Positions 24,276-34,760 of a stretch of 64,000 bases of DNA are shown here, in pieces. The notes under the pieces are model-generated. The model did not search any database, was not told the DNA's origin, and was given only the letters and a program-made list of their open reading frames with translations. The translations under genes and the position numbers were made by a program. Source of the DNA: Apodemus sylvaticus (lineage: Eukaryota; Chordata; Mammalia; Rodentia; Muridae); assembly GCF_947179515.1 (NCBI RefSeq), contig NC_067495.1, positions 138,724,596-138,788,595 on the forward strand, read 5' to 3'. Every line of letters starts with the position of its first letter. Positions within the stretch are counted from its first letter, which is position 1.

Positions 24276-25230
24276 GAAAAATAAGCAGACAGGAAGCAAG
24301 TAGCTGTATGGTATTTCGCTGTTACAGATGTGTATTTGGCAAACATCACTCTGGGATAAATGCTTTGGTAGCCTTACTCTAAGTGTATGTGCTGTCTACT
24401 CAGCTGTTCCACTCTCACTGATAATTTTTCAACACACTTTGATTTGGTCCAATCTAGGCTAACTAGAGATGTCATTAGCAATAATACTGCTGTTTCTGCC
24501 TTGTGAGGAAAGTCTAAAGGAATACAAAAGAAAACTATATTTTTAATTTTTCAGAAAATATGTGATTCCACGTGTCAAATGTTCATTTAATTATTATAAA
24601 CCCAAGCATCAGTTAGGCATGTTCAGTATAAACCTTCCCTGATGGTTAAGAAAATTTGCAGCCAAATAGAATTTGACATTTAAATAAGAGGAAGTAGAAC
24701 ATTGTGCTGCAGTCAGCGTGGCTGACTCAAAACCACCAACCATGCTGAGAAAATTATAGAGCTTTTCTTTGTGCCCTTAAACTCAAATTCAGTAATCAAA
24801 AAATTGATTTATGTCTCAAACTTAATTTGAAGCTTTAATTTTATTACTTTTCTCAAACTAGCTACATCTTTTTAATCTACTGGATCAAGTGCAGCTGCAA
24901 CTCTGTTCACACATTGGGATGTACCTTATACCTTGGTGATTCCTACTCACAATGAGGGGAAGAATTCAAACTTCTGGCTCTCCTTTGAATTAAATAATGT
25001 CCCTGACTTGAGGAATTAGAATAATATTTTTTCTTCAGAGAGAGGAAGGTACATTTTAATGATTAGGTAAATTTAAATAAGAACTTTTTAAAAAAGAAAT
25101 CTCTTCCTTAGTTTAAGAAAAAATATTGAGGGTTGTTAACCTCATACATAGTGGAATGGAAAGGCACAATAAAAGAATGCTGATGCTCATAAACAGGACC
25201 ATTGTTCTGGAAGTAAACACAAAAAAATTA
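24276..25230. other. Single-copy-looking non-coding stretch
   Basis: No repeat or gene is recognised. It holds the TGACTCA-containing inverted repeat at 24711-24727, listed separately. Confidence 0.45.
24711..24727. promoter_or_regulatory. Possible bZIP/Maf-type palindrome
   Basis: AGTCAGC-GTG-GCTGACT is a perfect 7-base inverted repeat with a 3-base spacer, and the right arm extends into a TGACTCA heptamer (the AP-1 core). GTCAGC/GCTGAC halves occur in Maf recognition elements. Chance occurrence cannot be excluded. Confidence 0.3.
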
Positions 25231-25244
25231 AGATGTTGATTTTT
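25231..25244. repeat. Left target-site duplication of the L1 at 25245
   Basis: 'agatgttgattttt' is repeated exactly at 27466-27479. The two copies bracket the L1, so both ends of the insertion are defined. Confidence 0.85.
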
Positions 25245-25490
25245 TTTTATTCGACATAATTTATTTACATTTCAAATGATTTCCCCTTTTCTAGCCCCCC
25301 CCCACTCCCCGAAAGTCCCGTAAGCCCCCTTCTCTTCCCCTGTCCTCCCTCCCACCCCTTCCCAGTTCCCCGTTCTGGTTTTGCCAAATACTGTTTCACT
25401 GAGTCTTTCCAGAACCAGGGACCACTCCTGCTTTCTTTTTGTATCTCATTTGATGTGTGGATTATGTTTTGGGTATTCCAGTTTTCTAGG

Positions 25491-26597
25491 TTAATAACCA
25501 CTTATTAGTGAGTGCATACCATGATTCACCTTTTGAGTCTGGGTTACCTCACTTAGTATGATGTTCTCTAGCTCCATCCATTTGCCTAAGAATTTCATGA
25601 ATTCATTGTTTCTAATGGCTGAATAGTACTCCATTGTGTAGATATACCACATTTTTTGTATCCACTCTTCTGTTGAGGGATACCTGGGTTCTTTCCAGCA
25701 TCTGGCAATTATAAATAGGGTTGCTATGAACATAGTAGAGCATGTATCCTTATTACATGGTGGGGAATCCTCTGGGTATATGCCCAGGAGTGGTATAGCA
25801 GGATCTTCTGGAAGTGAGGTGCCCAGTTTTCGGAGGAACCGCCAGACTGCTTTCCAGAGTGGTTGTACCAATTTGCAACCCCACCAGCAGTGGAGGAGTG
25901 TTCCTCTTTCTCTGCACCCTCTCCAACACCTGCTGTCTCCTGAATTTTTAATCTTAGCCATTCTGACTGGTGTAAGATGAAATCTTAGGGTTGTTTTGAT
26001 TTGCATTTCCCTAATGACTAATGAAGTTGAGCATTTTTTAAGATGCTTCTCCGCCATCCGAAGTTCTTCAGGTGAGAATTCTTTGTTTAACTCTGTACCC
26101 CATTTTTTAATAGGGTTGTTCGGTTTTCTGGAGTCTAACTTCTTGAGTTCTTTATATATATTGGATATTAGCCCTCTATCTGATGTAGGATTGGTGAAGA
26201 TCTTTTCCCAATTTGTTGGTTGCCGATCTGTCCTCTTGATGGTGTCCTTTGCCTTACAGAAACTCTGTAACCTTATGAGGTCCCATTTGTCAATTCTTGC
26301 TCTTAGAGCATACGCTATTGGTGTTCTGTTCAGAAACTTTCTCCCTGTACCGATGTCCTCAAGGGTCTTCCCCAGTTTCTTTTCTATTAGCTTCAGAGTG
26401 TCTGGCTTTATGTGGAGGTCCTTGATCCATTTGGATTTGAGCTTAGTACAAGGAGACAAGGATGGATCAATTCGCATTCTTCTGCATGCTGACCTCCAGT
26501 TGAACCAGCACCATTTGTTGAAAAGGCTATCTTTTTTCCATTGGATGTTTTCAGCCTCTTTGTTGAGGATCAAGTGGCCATAGGTGTGTGGGTTCAT
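25491..26597 (-). pseudogene. L1 ORF2p C-terminal part
   Basis: The 368-codon frame runs without a stop to the natural ORF2 end (...MHSLISGY). It covers the region after the reverse transcriptase: the MNPHTYGHLI block, the WWGC/WDC-type Cys-rich region (GERGTLLHCWWGCKLVQPLW, with CRERG here), and KMWYIYTMEYYSAIRNNEF near the end. ORF2p is the endonuclease/reverse transcriptase of L1. The frame lies in the non-inverted half and lacks the endonuclease and polymerase, so no active enzyme can come from it. The lack of frameshifts shows a fairly recent insertion. Confidence 0.9.
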
Positions 26598-26659
26598 TTC
26601 TGGATCTTCAATCCTGTTCCATTGATCCTCCTGCCTGTCACTGTACCAATACCATGCAG

Positions 26660-27465
26660 TTCATGCTTAAAGTCTTGGAGAGAACAGGAATTCAAGGCCC
26701 ATACCTAAACATAGTAAAAGCAATATACAGCAAACCGGTAGCCAGCATCAAACTAAATGGAGAGAAACTTGAAGCAATCCCACTGAAATCAGGGACCAGA
26801 CAAGGCTGCCCCCTTTCTCCTTATCTTTTCAATATTGTACTTGAGGTACTAGCTCGGGCAATTCGACAACATAAGGAGGTCAAAGGGATACAAATTGGAA
26901 AGGAGGAAGTCAAACTATCATTATTTGCCGACGACATGATCGTCTACCTAAGTGACCCAAAGAACTCCACTAGAGAGCTCCTACAGCTGATAAACAACTT
27001 CAGCAAAGTGGCAGGTTATAAAATCAACTCAAGCAAATCAGTGGCCTTCCTATACTCAAAGGATAAGCAGGCTGAGAAAGAAATTAGGGAAATGACCCCC
27101 TTCACAATAGCCACAAACAGTATAAAGTATCTTGGGGTGACTCTTACCAAACATGCGAAAGATCTGTATGACAAGAACTTCAAGACTCTGAAGAAGGAAA
27201 TGGAAGAAGACCTCAAAAAATGGGAAAACCTCCCATGCTCATGGATCGGTAGAATCAATATAGTTAAAATGGCCATTTTGCCTAAAGCACTATACAGATT
27301 CAATGCAATACCCATCAAAATCCCAACTCAATTCTTCACAGAGTTAGAAAGAGCAATTATCAAATTCATCTGGAACAACAAAAAACCCAGGATAGCTAAA
27401 ACTATTCTCAGCAACAAAAGAAAATCTGGGGGAATCAGTATCCCTGACCTCAAGCAATACTACAG
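26660..27465 (+). pseudogene. L1 ORF2p reverse-transcriptase part, inverted
   Basis: Plus-strand frame of about 268 ORF2 codons, starting at LKVLERTGIQGPYLNIVKAI. It includes the RT motifs SGTRQGCPLSPYLFN and the catalytic FADD box (SLFADDMIVYLSDP), followed by the NFSKVAGYKINSSKS thumb/palm region and PCSWIGRINIVKMAILPKA. The frame ends at DLKQYYR, and the next codons belong to the duplicated target site. The endonuclease domain is absent. It is a broken half of the L1 at 25245-27465. Confidence 0.9.
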
Positions 27466-27479
27466 AGATGTTGATTTTT
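27466..27479. repeat. Right target-site duplication of the L1 at 25245
   Basis: An exact copy of 25231-25244, immediately after the inverted ORF2 segment. Confidence 0.85.
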
Positions 27480-27617
27480 GTAGGTTTTTAAAATAGTATA
27501 TTTTTTTGCCTTTGTATCTTACTTATTTGTCCCGTTATAACTGCCCATATGCACAAGCAACACATTGAGCAACACACATCGTGAAATTCTCCAAGTAAAA
27601 ATTGTTATTTAAAAAAG
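27480..27617. other. Short spacer between two L1 insertions
   Basis: AT-rich sequence between the two neighbouring L1 copies, with no feature. Confidence 0.5.
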
Positions 27618-28646
27618 GCATCTAATGAAATGACCATGTGGGTTTTTTCTTTGAGTTTTTTTATGTAGTGGATTGCATTGATGGATTTTTATATATTGAA
27701 CCATCCCCGCATCTCTGGAATGAAGACTACTTGATCATGGTGGATGATCGTTTTGATCTGTTCTTGGATTCGGTAGGCAAGAATTTTATTGAGTATTTTT
27801 GCATTGATATTCATAAGGGAAATTGGTCTGAAGTTCTCTTTGTTGGATATTTGTGTGGTTTTGTGACTTCATAGAAAGAGTTGGGTATTGTTCCTTCTGT
27901 TTCTATTTTGTAGAATAGTTTGAAGAATATTGGTATTAGATCTTCTTTGAAGTTCTGATAGAATTCTGTACTAAACCATCTGGTCCTGGACTTTTTTGGT
28001 TGGGAGACTTTTAATGACTACTTCTATTTTAGGGATTATGGGACTGTTTAGATGGTTTATCCAATCCTGATTTAACTTTGGTATTTGCTATCTATCTAGA
28101 AACTTGTCCCTTCCATCCAGATTGTCCAGTTGAGTATAGGCTTTTTTAGTAGGATCTGATGATTTTTTTTTAATTTCCTCGGTTTCTGTTTTCATATCTC
28201 CCTTTCATTTCTGATTTTGTTCATTTGGATACTGTCTCTGTGCCCTTTAGTTAGTCTGGCCAAGGGTTTATCTATCTTGTTGATTTTCTCAAAGAACCAG
28301 CTCCTAGTTTTGTTGATTCTTTGTATAGTTGTTTTGGTTTCTACTTGGTTGATTTCAGCCCTGAATTTGATCATTTCCTGCCATCTACTCCACTTGGATG
28401 TATTTGTTTCATTTTGTTCTACAGCTTTCAGGTGCAAGTGTTAAACTGCTAGTTGTATGCTCTCTCCAGTTTCTTTTTGGAGGCACTCAGAGCTATGAGT
28501 TTTCCTCTTAGCATTGCTTTCATTGTGTCCCTTAAGTTTGGGTATGTTGTATTGTCATTTTTATTAAATTCTAAAACATCTTTAATTTCTTTATTTCTTC
28601 CTTGACCAATTTATCATTGAGTAGCATGTTGTTCAGCTTCCATGCA
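27618..28646 (-). mobile_element. L1 ORF2 segment (inverted half of a second L1)
   Basis: The minus strand holds the ORF2 region between the endonuclease and the RT core. For example, the frame at 28192-28437 reads NKTRSWFFEKINKIDKPLAR, the conserved block just upstream of the RT. Several frameshifts and stops are present. It abuts an L1 3' UTR in the opposite orientation (28647-28845), as expected from another 5' inversion. Confidence 0.8.
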
Positions 28647-28845
28647 TATGATCAAAGGGAGGAGAAGCCCTTAGTCCTGAGAAGGCTAGATGTCCCACTA
28701 TAGGGGAATGCCAGGACAGGGAGGCAGCAGTGGGAGGATTGGTGAACAGGAATTGGGGTGATGGTATAGGGTGTTTTTGGAGGTGAAACTAGGAAAGGGG
28801 ATAAAATTTAAAATGTAAATAAAGAAAAAAAATCTAATAAAAAAC
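28647..28845 (+). mobile_element. L1 3' UTR tail (non-inverted half of the second L1)
   Basis: It starts 'atcaaagggaggagaagccc', includes 'gctagatgtcccactatagg', and ends 'aaaatgtaaataaagaaaaa' with an A-rich tail. It pairs with 27618-28646 as a likely twin-primed insertion. No convincing target-site duplication was found; the A-rich flanks match only at 'aaaaaag'. Confidence 0.8.
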
Positions 28846-29989
28846 AAAACCCCCCAAAAAAGAAGAAGAAGAAAAGAAAGAAAAGAAAACCACTCTGGAA
28901 ATAAGTCACCTTATGAGGAACCCTAAAGGGACAGTCACACCGGAATTAAATGGCAAGGATGAGGTGTCAGAAATGATCACAGTGACTGAGAAGTTCCAAG
29001 CCACTGGATCCATAGCTCAGAAAGAGACAGGGCTGCTGCTGAGGCAGTAAAGATGATCCAACAACACTGGAACTTTCCCAGACATACCTCAAGGCAGCTT
29101 AAAGTACACCAGCGGCTGCTCAATAAACCCCGTCAGTGCAGGAAGGCATAATAACATTTACCCTTTGTAAATTCAGAGAGCAGCTGGAAAATGAAAAACT
29201 ACCAAAAAAGCTGAAAGAGACTTATCTTCCAGAAGGAGGAGTGGTCATACTGAATGATTTCTTTCAGAGTGGAATCTCTAATGGTTGATTGGCCAGAACT
29301 TGAATACGGTGGCTTCCATGGGCTAAAATGCTTAGGCTAGTGGGTTGATGGGTTGAAGAGTGTTAGGAAAAATAGGCTGAGATCTCCTATACAACATGAT
29401 GATTATAATTTATATATTGTATTCTTAAAAAAAATACCAAGAGTGGATATCATGTCTTACAATAAAGCCTCTATGAAGCAATAACTTTCCTTTATTTAGA
29501 AAAAAATAAAAACAAAAGCAAAATACATTTAATCTCTTTTAGAAGTACTGAGGTATGACTACTTGGTATACATATCTATTAGGATATCCTAGAAGGAAAA
29601 CCACCCTGAATAGTGCTGACACATATTGCCAAGCTACCAATTATTGCAAAGGCAAGATGCCCAATTCTTTTCTCAGATGATATTGGATAACCATTTTATG
29701 ATATACTTTATCTGGGGACAATTTCACAGTGTTCATTGAACTTAGTCTCTCTATAAATATTTTATTTCCTTTTAAACTATGTGATCAGGGATACTGTCAC
29801 AACATAAAAATGGCTGATCTGCCTCTAGGAAGCATGGAGCAATTGTGGAGAGAGAGAAATCCCTCTGGGGTCTGAATTCCTGGAATCTGATTTGGGAGGG
29901 TCTAGAGACTAGAAATCCAATATTCAATTTCATTTCCTCACATATTTTTTTGTCTTATACCACCTGCCTCATTACTCACTCACCTGATA
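28846..29989. other. Non-coding stretch with a coding-like relic
   Basis: A purine-rich tract (28856-28890) is followed by sequence with short protein-like frames: one starting MRNPKGTVTPELNGKDEV (about 28914-29051), and another containing KFREQLENEKLPKKLKE (about 29170-29220). Stops and frame changes lie between them. It may be a decayed processed pseudogene, but I do not recognise the parent. Confidence 0.3.
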
Positions 29990-30095
29990 TCACACAAACA
30001 CACTCACACATATGCACACACACAAACACACATACACACACAAACATGCACACACATATACACACACAAACATGCACACACACATACATACACAA
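29990..30095. repeat. Imperfect (CA)n microsatellite
   Basis: CA-rich tract with regular 'cacacaaacatgcacacaca' higher-order units, about 106 bases. Confidence 0.95.
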
Positions 30096-30585
30096 TTTAC
30101 TGGATGGTTTGGAATTCAACAAGGAAAACTATATGACCACACATATGATAATCTTAGTTCTTCTGACTGTCTGTCACCCTTCACCGGTCACATACTGCAA
30201 GGTATCTTCAGTTACAACTATAGGGTTTTATAATGTGTTTGTTCTAGTTAAAATGCCCTTTGCTCATGTAACCATATAACTCTTTCAATATTTCTTAAAT
30301 TTTCTACAAGTCAAAATATTTTCTCTGCTCCATTTGGATCTAGCCTATAAATTTAAAAGTTGGCAGATTTAATAGCATTATTGGCAAGGCCTTGTATACA
30401 TTTTACAGTTTTTCTTAGGTCTGAGTAAATATTCTTTGTTTTGAGCTGACTTTCAGTTTCCTATTTCTTCACTAAAACAACTAAATATTTAGTATAGAAT
30501 AAAGATAATGCTTAGTCTTGTAAAAGTGTCATAGAGTTCTATGAAAATAAAAGTGAAATTACTCTTTCTCCATGTCTCTGTTTTC
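30096..30585. other. Non-coding stretch
   Basis: AT-rich with nothing recognised. Confidence 0.5.
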
Positions 30586-30641
30586 TCTCTCTCTCTCTCC
30601 CTCTCCCTCTCCCTTTCCCCCCCCCTCACACACACACATAT
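30586..30641. repeat. Pyrimidine-rich simple repeat
   Basis: CT and CCT repeats passing into a short CA run. Confidence 0.9.
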
Positions 30642-30803
30642 ACCACAAATACAGAAAACCAAAAAAACGTAATAAACATCTTTACCACCTCAGAGAATGG
30701 AAAGACTTCCAGTAACATTTTTGTATATGGTATTCAGAAATCTAAGCTTGAATTTCTTAGCATGAGATATCATTATTACCTCAAACTCTTAACCATAAAG
30801 ATT

Positions 30804-30945
30804 GGTTGGACAATGGTGGCACACACCTTTAATCCCAGCACTTGGGAGGCAGAGGCAGGTGGATTTCTGAGTTTGAGGCCAGCCTGGTCTACAGAGTGAG
30901 TTCCAGGACAGCCAGGGCTACACAGAGAAACCCTGTCTTGAAAAA
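30804..30945 (+). mobile_element. B1 SINE, mouse type
   Basis: Near-consensus B1: 'acacacctttaatcccagca', 'gaggcaggtggatttctgag', 'gaggccagcctggtctacag', 'agggctacacagagaaaccc'. The 'ggatttctgag' core is typical of Mus B1. Flanking 'aaagattg' copies at 30797-30804 and 31070-31077 look like its target-site duplication, the second lying beyond the expanded A-rich tail. Confidence 0.95.
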
Positions 30946-31015
30946 AAAAACAAAAAAAAAAGAAAGAAAAGAAAAGAAAGAAAGAAAGAAAGAAAGAAAG
31001 AAAAAGAAAAAGAAA

Positions 31016-31046
<31 letters not shown>

Positions 31047-31069
31047 GAAAAAGAAAAAGAAAAAGAAAA
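30946..31069. repeat. (GAAA)n/(GAAAA)n microsatellite grown from the B1 tail
   Basis: The B1 poly(A) tail passes into GAAA and then GAAAAA repeats, about 120 bases of pure purine on the plus strand. The lysine-rich plus frame and phenylalanine-rich minus frame here are translated repeat. Confidence 0.95.
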
Positions 31070-31077
31070 AAAGATTG

Positions 31078-32688
31078 ATCACTTGCCAGTCTTCAGCATT
31101 CTGATGCCAGTTTCTACAAAGCAAACATAGTACCTATTATTCTTTGTGAACACATCCAAAGCATTGAGGTTTGATTTTATTTTATTTTTTTTAGTGCCAT
31201 CTCATTGCTGTTATCTCCACTCCTCAAGACAATGTTTTATTTTCTGCATTGTGTCCCTTTTTTTCTTCAGACTTGGACTAGTCTCCCTTACTTACTCAGA
31301 GTTGTGTTTAACCTTTTAATACTATGATTTGACATTGTCTTCTACAAAATTCATGTTCTGAGAAATGCACAATGGAATTAGGAAAAAAGTTTTTGTTTTT
31401 TTTTAAGATGTTCTACATAAGTTTACAATTTTGTGTTGGGATACAAAACTTCATAACCATTTTTTTTTTTTGGCACAGATGGCCCAGGGACTGTGGTTGG
31501 GATATTTCTGATAGTGGGTTTGTAGACACTGATAATATCGTACTCTGTTACTGATGACAGTACTTTCATTTTCTGATGCCCGCCCATGCTGATTGGATGG
31601 AATTTTTGTAACAAAGCAGAACTGGAGGATTAATTATCAATGAGCCCCTCCTCTGACATTCTAATCTACCCTTTAAGTACAGGCAAGTGCAAAACATATT
31701 TCAAATACTAAGTAACTTGGAGATCTGCTCAAGGCTATTCTCAGGTCAGTTGCTTTGAGACCCCAGTTTCTGTGGAAAGAGAACATTAGATAGATTAACA
31801 TTTAATACAACATAGTTACCACCTCACAACTGTAGGTTTAAGCCAGGGAACAAGTGAAGAATGAATAGCTAGCACACTTTTAAGGATTAGGAAAACAATA
31901 TACTCAACCAGGCTTGGAAAATTAGTTTTATTTTTGCAAAATCAAAATTAGGGAATTTTCTGCAGCAGAGCCTGAAGTTACATTGCAGCAAGTTATTTTT
32001 TCTAGTGTATTGCAATCCTGTCCTACCTATCACGAAATCCTTCAGTATTTTTGCCCTGACTGCCCTTCAAGACTAGTAATCCATTAGCTGGACACTCAGC
32101 CCTTTCAGGGAATCAGGGAAAGGGCTGTAGTGGCTACGTGAGACACATTATAAGATTCTCAAAAGCTCTTGCCAAAATACACATTTTCTGAGTACCTTTA
32201 ATTAGCATAGTCAATTTTCATGATTAAATTTAGTAATTTGGAAGGCATAAAGGATAAAAAGAAACTATATTTCAACAGATATAGTTTTAGGAAGACTCAG
32301 AAGAATTATGTAAGCAAATCTGTGTAGTAAACACATCACAGAGTAACTATATAAAGGTCAAACTTTATCCTCACTGGTGAAACAATTGGAGTCTACTCAT
32401 ACAGGGAAAAATTAAGGGGCAAATGTATTTTTTGATGCTATATAGAATTAGCATTATATGTTAGATTTGGGATTATTATAGAAAATATATATGATACATT
32501 ATCATATAGTTCTTAAAATAGAAATAAGGAAAAGAGTATGCACAGATTACATGTTTAAATGGGGGAAAACAGAAGATCATGAATCACTATGTGTATGTGC
32601 TGTGTATGGCAGGAGAGAGGGAGATGGAAGTTACAATGATAGGATCTTCAAAGAGCTAGTTCAAACAATGTAGTTAAGGCAAAATAAA
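31078..32688. other. Single-copy-looking non-coding stretch
   Basis: No gene or repeat recognised over 1.6 kb. Confidence 0.45.
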
Positions 32689-32738
32689 CTGTGTGTGTGT
32701 ATGTGTGTGTGTGTGTGTGTATGTGTGTGTGTGTGTTA
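32689..32738. repeat. (TG)n microsatellite
   Basis: TG repeats with two 'at' interruptions. Confidence 0.95.
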
Positions 32739-33261
32739 TTATATATTCCTGAACATTTCTGACATTATATTAAAAAGCACTGGTTAACAGAATGTCATGA
32801 CCTGTGGTACTAAAGATTTAAATTCCTATTAGATATGACATTAGCAACGTAAAATGATTTATCTGTCTAGGACTTGATATTTGTATTCCACAGAAAACAA
32901 TGGAAAGGGAGATTGTCTTAATATTTACAATGTGATAAATGTTTATTCAAAAATCATCATAATACAATACTTTGTATTTCATTGGAATTGGTTTAGGGGC
33001 AATTATATGGCAAATATGTTCTCATTAATTTGAAAAGAATTGGGCATTATTTGTGCCTGATCTTAGCATGCTTTGTTTTTTACTGTTAATATTTGAATGA
33101 GGACATTTCATATACCACCATTTTAATTATCCAAAGATTGCTGACCTAAAGAGGCCATGTAAATGTACCTCCAGAATCATGATGGGAGAAGAGAAGACAG
33201 AATGACTACTACATTGCTGCTTGCAGTATCTTAAGAAGGACCTAGAATCAATCTCACTTTC

Positions 33262-33267
33262 TATCAG

Positions 33268-33318
<51 letters not shown>
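33262..33318. repeat. (TATC)n microsatellite
   Basis: About 13 tetranucleotide units, uninterrupted apart from the edges. Confidence 0.97.
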
Positions 33319-33319
<1 letters not shown>

Positions 33320-33385
33320 AATATGTGTGTATATACATATAGACATATACATGCATGCATGCGTGTACATATTTAAATGTATATG

Positions 33386-33405
33386 CACACACACACTCAC
33401 ACACA

Positions 33406-33459
<54 letters not shown>
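33386..33459. repeat. (CA)n microsatellite
   Basis: CA repeats with a few C-T or T interruptions in the first third, then pure. Confidence 0.97.
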
Positions 33460-33460
<1 letters not shown>

Positions 33461-34150
33461 CTTATTAGAATGGCTTACATGCCGTAGTCCAGCTACTCCA
33501 ACAATGGATGCCTAACAACAGATGATCCAAGAATCCAGTAGTTGTTCAGTCCTCAAAGCTTAATGTCTCAACTGGTCTTCAGTATATACAAGAATCTTAA
33601 AAGAAGTAGGCTCTAACGCCAGTGAAGGAATAGATTTGCCAGCAAGAGAGAGGGCAAGCAGGCAAAGATAGAGCAAGCTTCATTCTTCTGTATCATTTAT
33701 AGAAGCTGCCAACAGAATGTGTATTCCAGATTAAGGTTGTACCTACCCACCTTAGAAGAGCCAGATTAAAGCTGAGCTTTCCAACTTCAAATAATTCATT
33801 AAGAAAATAAATCCCTCACAGCTGTACTTAGCCACCTTAGGGATGGCAGCAAGTCATAATAATACTCACTAAGATGATGAAAGTTGCTAGACCCAGTAAT
33901 CTCAGAAAGTGTTTTATCTCCACAGAACCCTTTGGCGAGGACATATAAAAACAGTAAAGACAATTTTGTGGCAGGGCTACTTTCAAGTTGGACTTGAAAT
34001 TTCAGGGATGCACATTTCCTGAGCCATTCATCCATTACCCAGGTTGGGTTGGGCTTTCCAGCTGGCTCAGAGTCATCCACATTCCTATAAATAAGCACAA
34101 TAAACTTGACCTGAGTGAAATATATTTGGCCTACTGATATCTGGGCAAAA
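33460..34150 (-). repeat. Rodent interspersed repeat, inverted copy of the 22626 family
   Basis: 'gaatggcttacatgccgtag' followed by 'tccaacaatggatg' is the complement of the end of the 22626-23185 element ('agttggactacagactgtaa'). The match is clear for about 33460-33600 and plausible to 33720. Beyond that (33780-34110) the sequence looks repeat-derived but is unassigned. The 99-codon minus frame at 33799-34098 was rejected as a gene. Confidence 0.45.
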
Positions 34151-34760
34151 AGGTCAAGTCATAGAACACTAAATACCTAGAGAGTTATCATTGTTCTTGG
34201 ACCCCATTTAGACTAGGTAATGTATTCTAGATCGGATACTGTTTAAGTCTCTTAGATATGACCAAATAGAAAATATAGCCAATGATATTAGGAAACATAC
34301 CTATATAAATACAAAAGGAAAAGGGAATGGAGCAGGCACAGAGTATCAATTTTACCACTAAAATTAATAATAGAAAAATGAGATCCATCAACAATAAAGT
34401 TGCATGGGAAATGGCATACAAATACACTTTTAGAGACAGAAATGGTCCCTATCCACAGGCACACTTATGCAATATAATGCAGATCATGTGGCTGAGTCCT
34501 GCAGTTGAAGCTCCTTTTCCTTTCTTAGGTATATTCATCAAAATATTGAGAAACTTGTGTCATCAGCTTCCTCACAGTGTTACTCTTATCTAAATTATCT
34601 TCAAGCATATCACTTGAATTTATAGATTTGTGTTCTGTATCAGACAGTTTAGACCTCCCGTTCTCAAGAGCAGATCTTTTTACTAGCTACATGAAAAGTA
34701 ACTGATGCATGCACTTTTGCTAGTAAATGTCAACATCACCACCCACTCATTTTAAATTAA
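34151..34760. other. Non-coding stretch
   Basis: Nothing recognised. Confidence 0.45.

Larger units (their letters stand above)
25245..27465 (-). mobile_element. L1 insertion with 5' inversion (twin priming)
   Basis: Minus-strand part: T-rich tail, short 3' UTR (25260-25500) and the ORF2 C-terminal third up to about 26659. The next part (about 26660-27465) is the adjacent upstream ORF2 reverse-transcriptase segment in the opposite orientation. The two parts nearly abut in the L1 (only about 15-20 bases lost at the joint), and identical 14-base duplications flank the whole. This is the classic product of twin priming during L1 integration. Confidence 0.9.

Noticed and set aside
26588..26659. 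Start of the plus frame before the RT segment
   Set aside because: These codons are antisense to the other half of the same L1; the true ORF2 sequence in this frame begins only near 26660.
33262..33318. Regular short repeats as a CRISPR array
   Set aside because: They are tetranucleotide microsatellite units without spacers, in a mammalian sequence.
33799..34098. 99-codon minus-strand frame
   Set aside because: It lies in sequence that looks repeat-derived and has no recognisable domain; the start has no supporting context.
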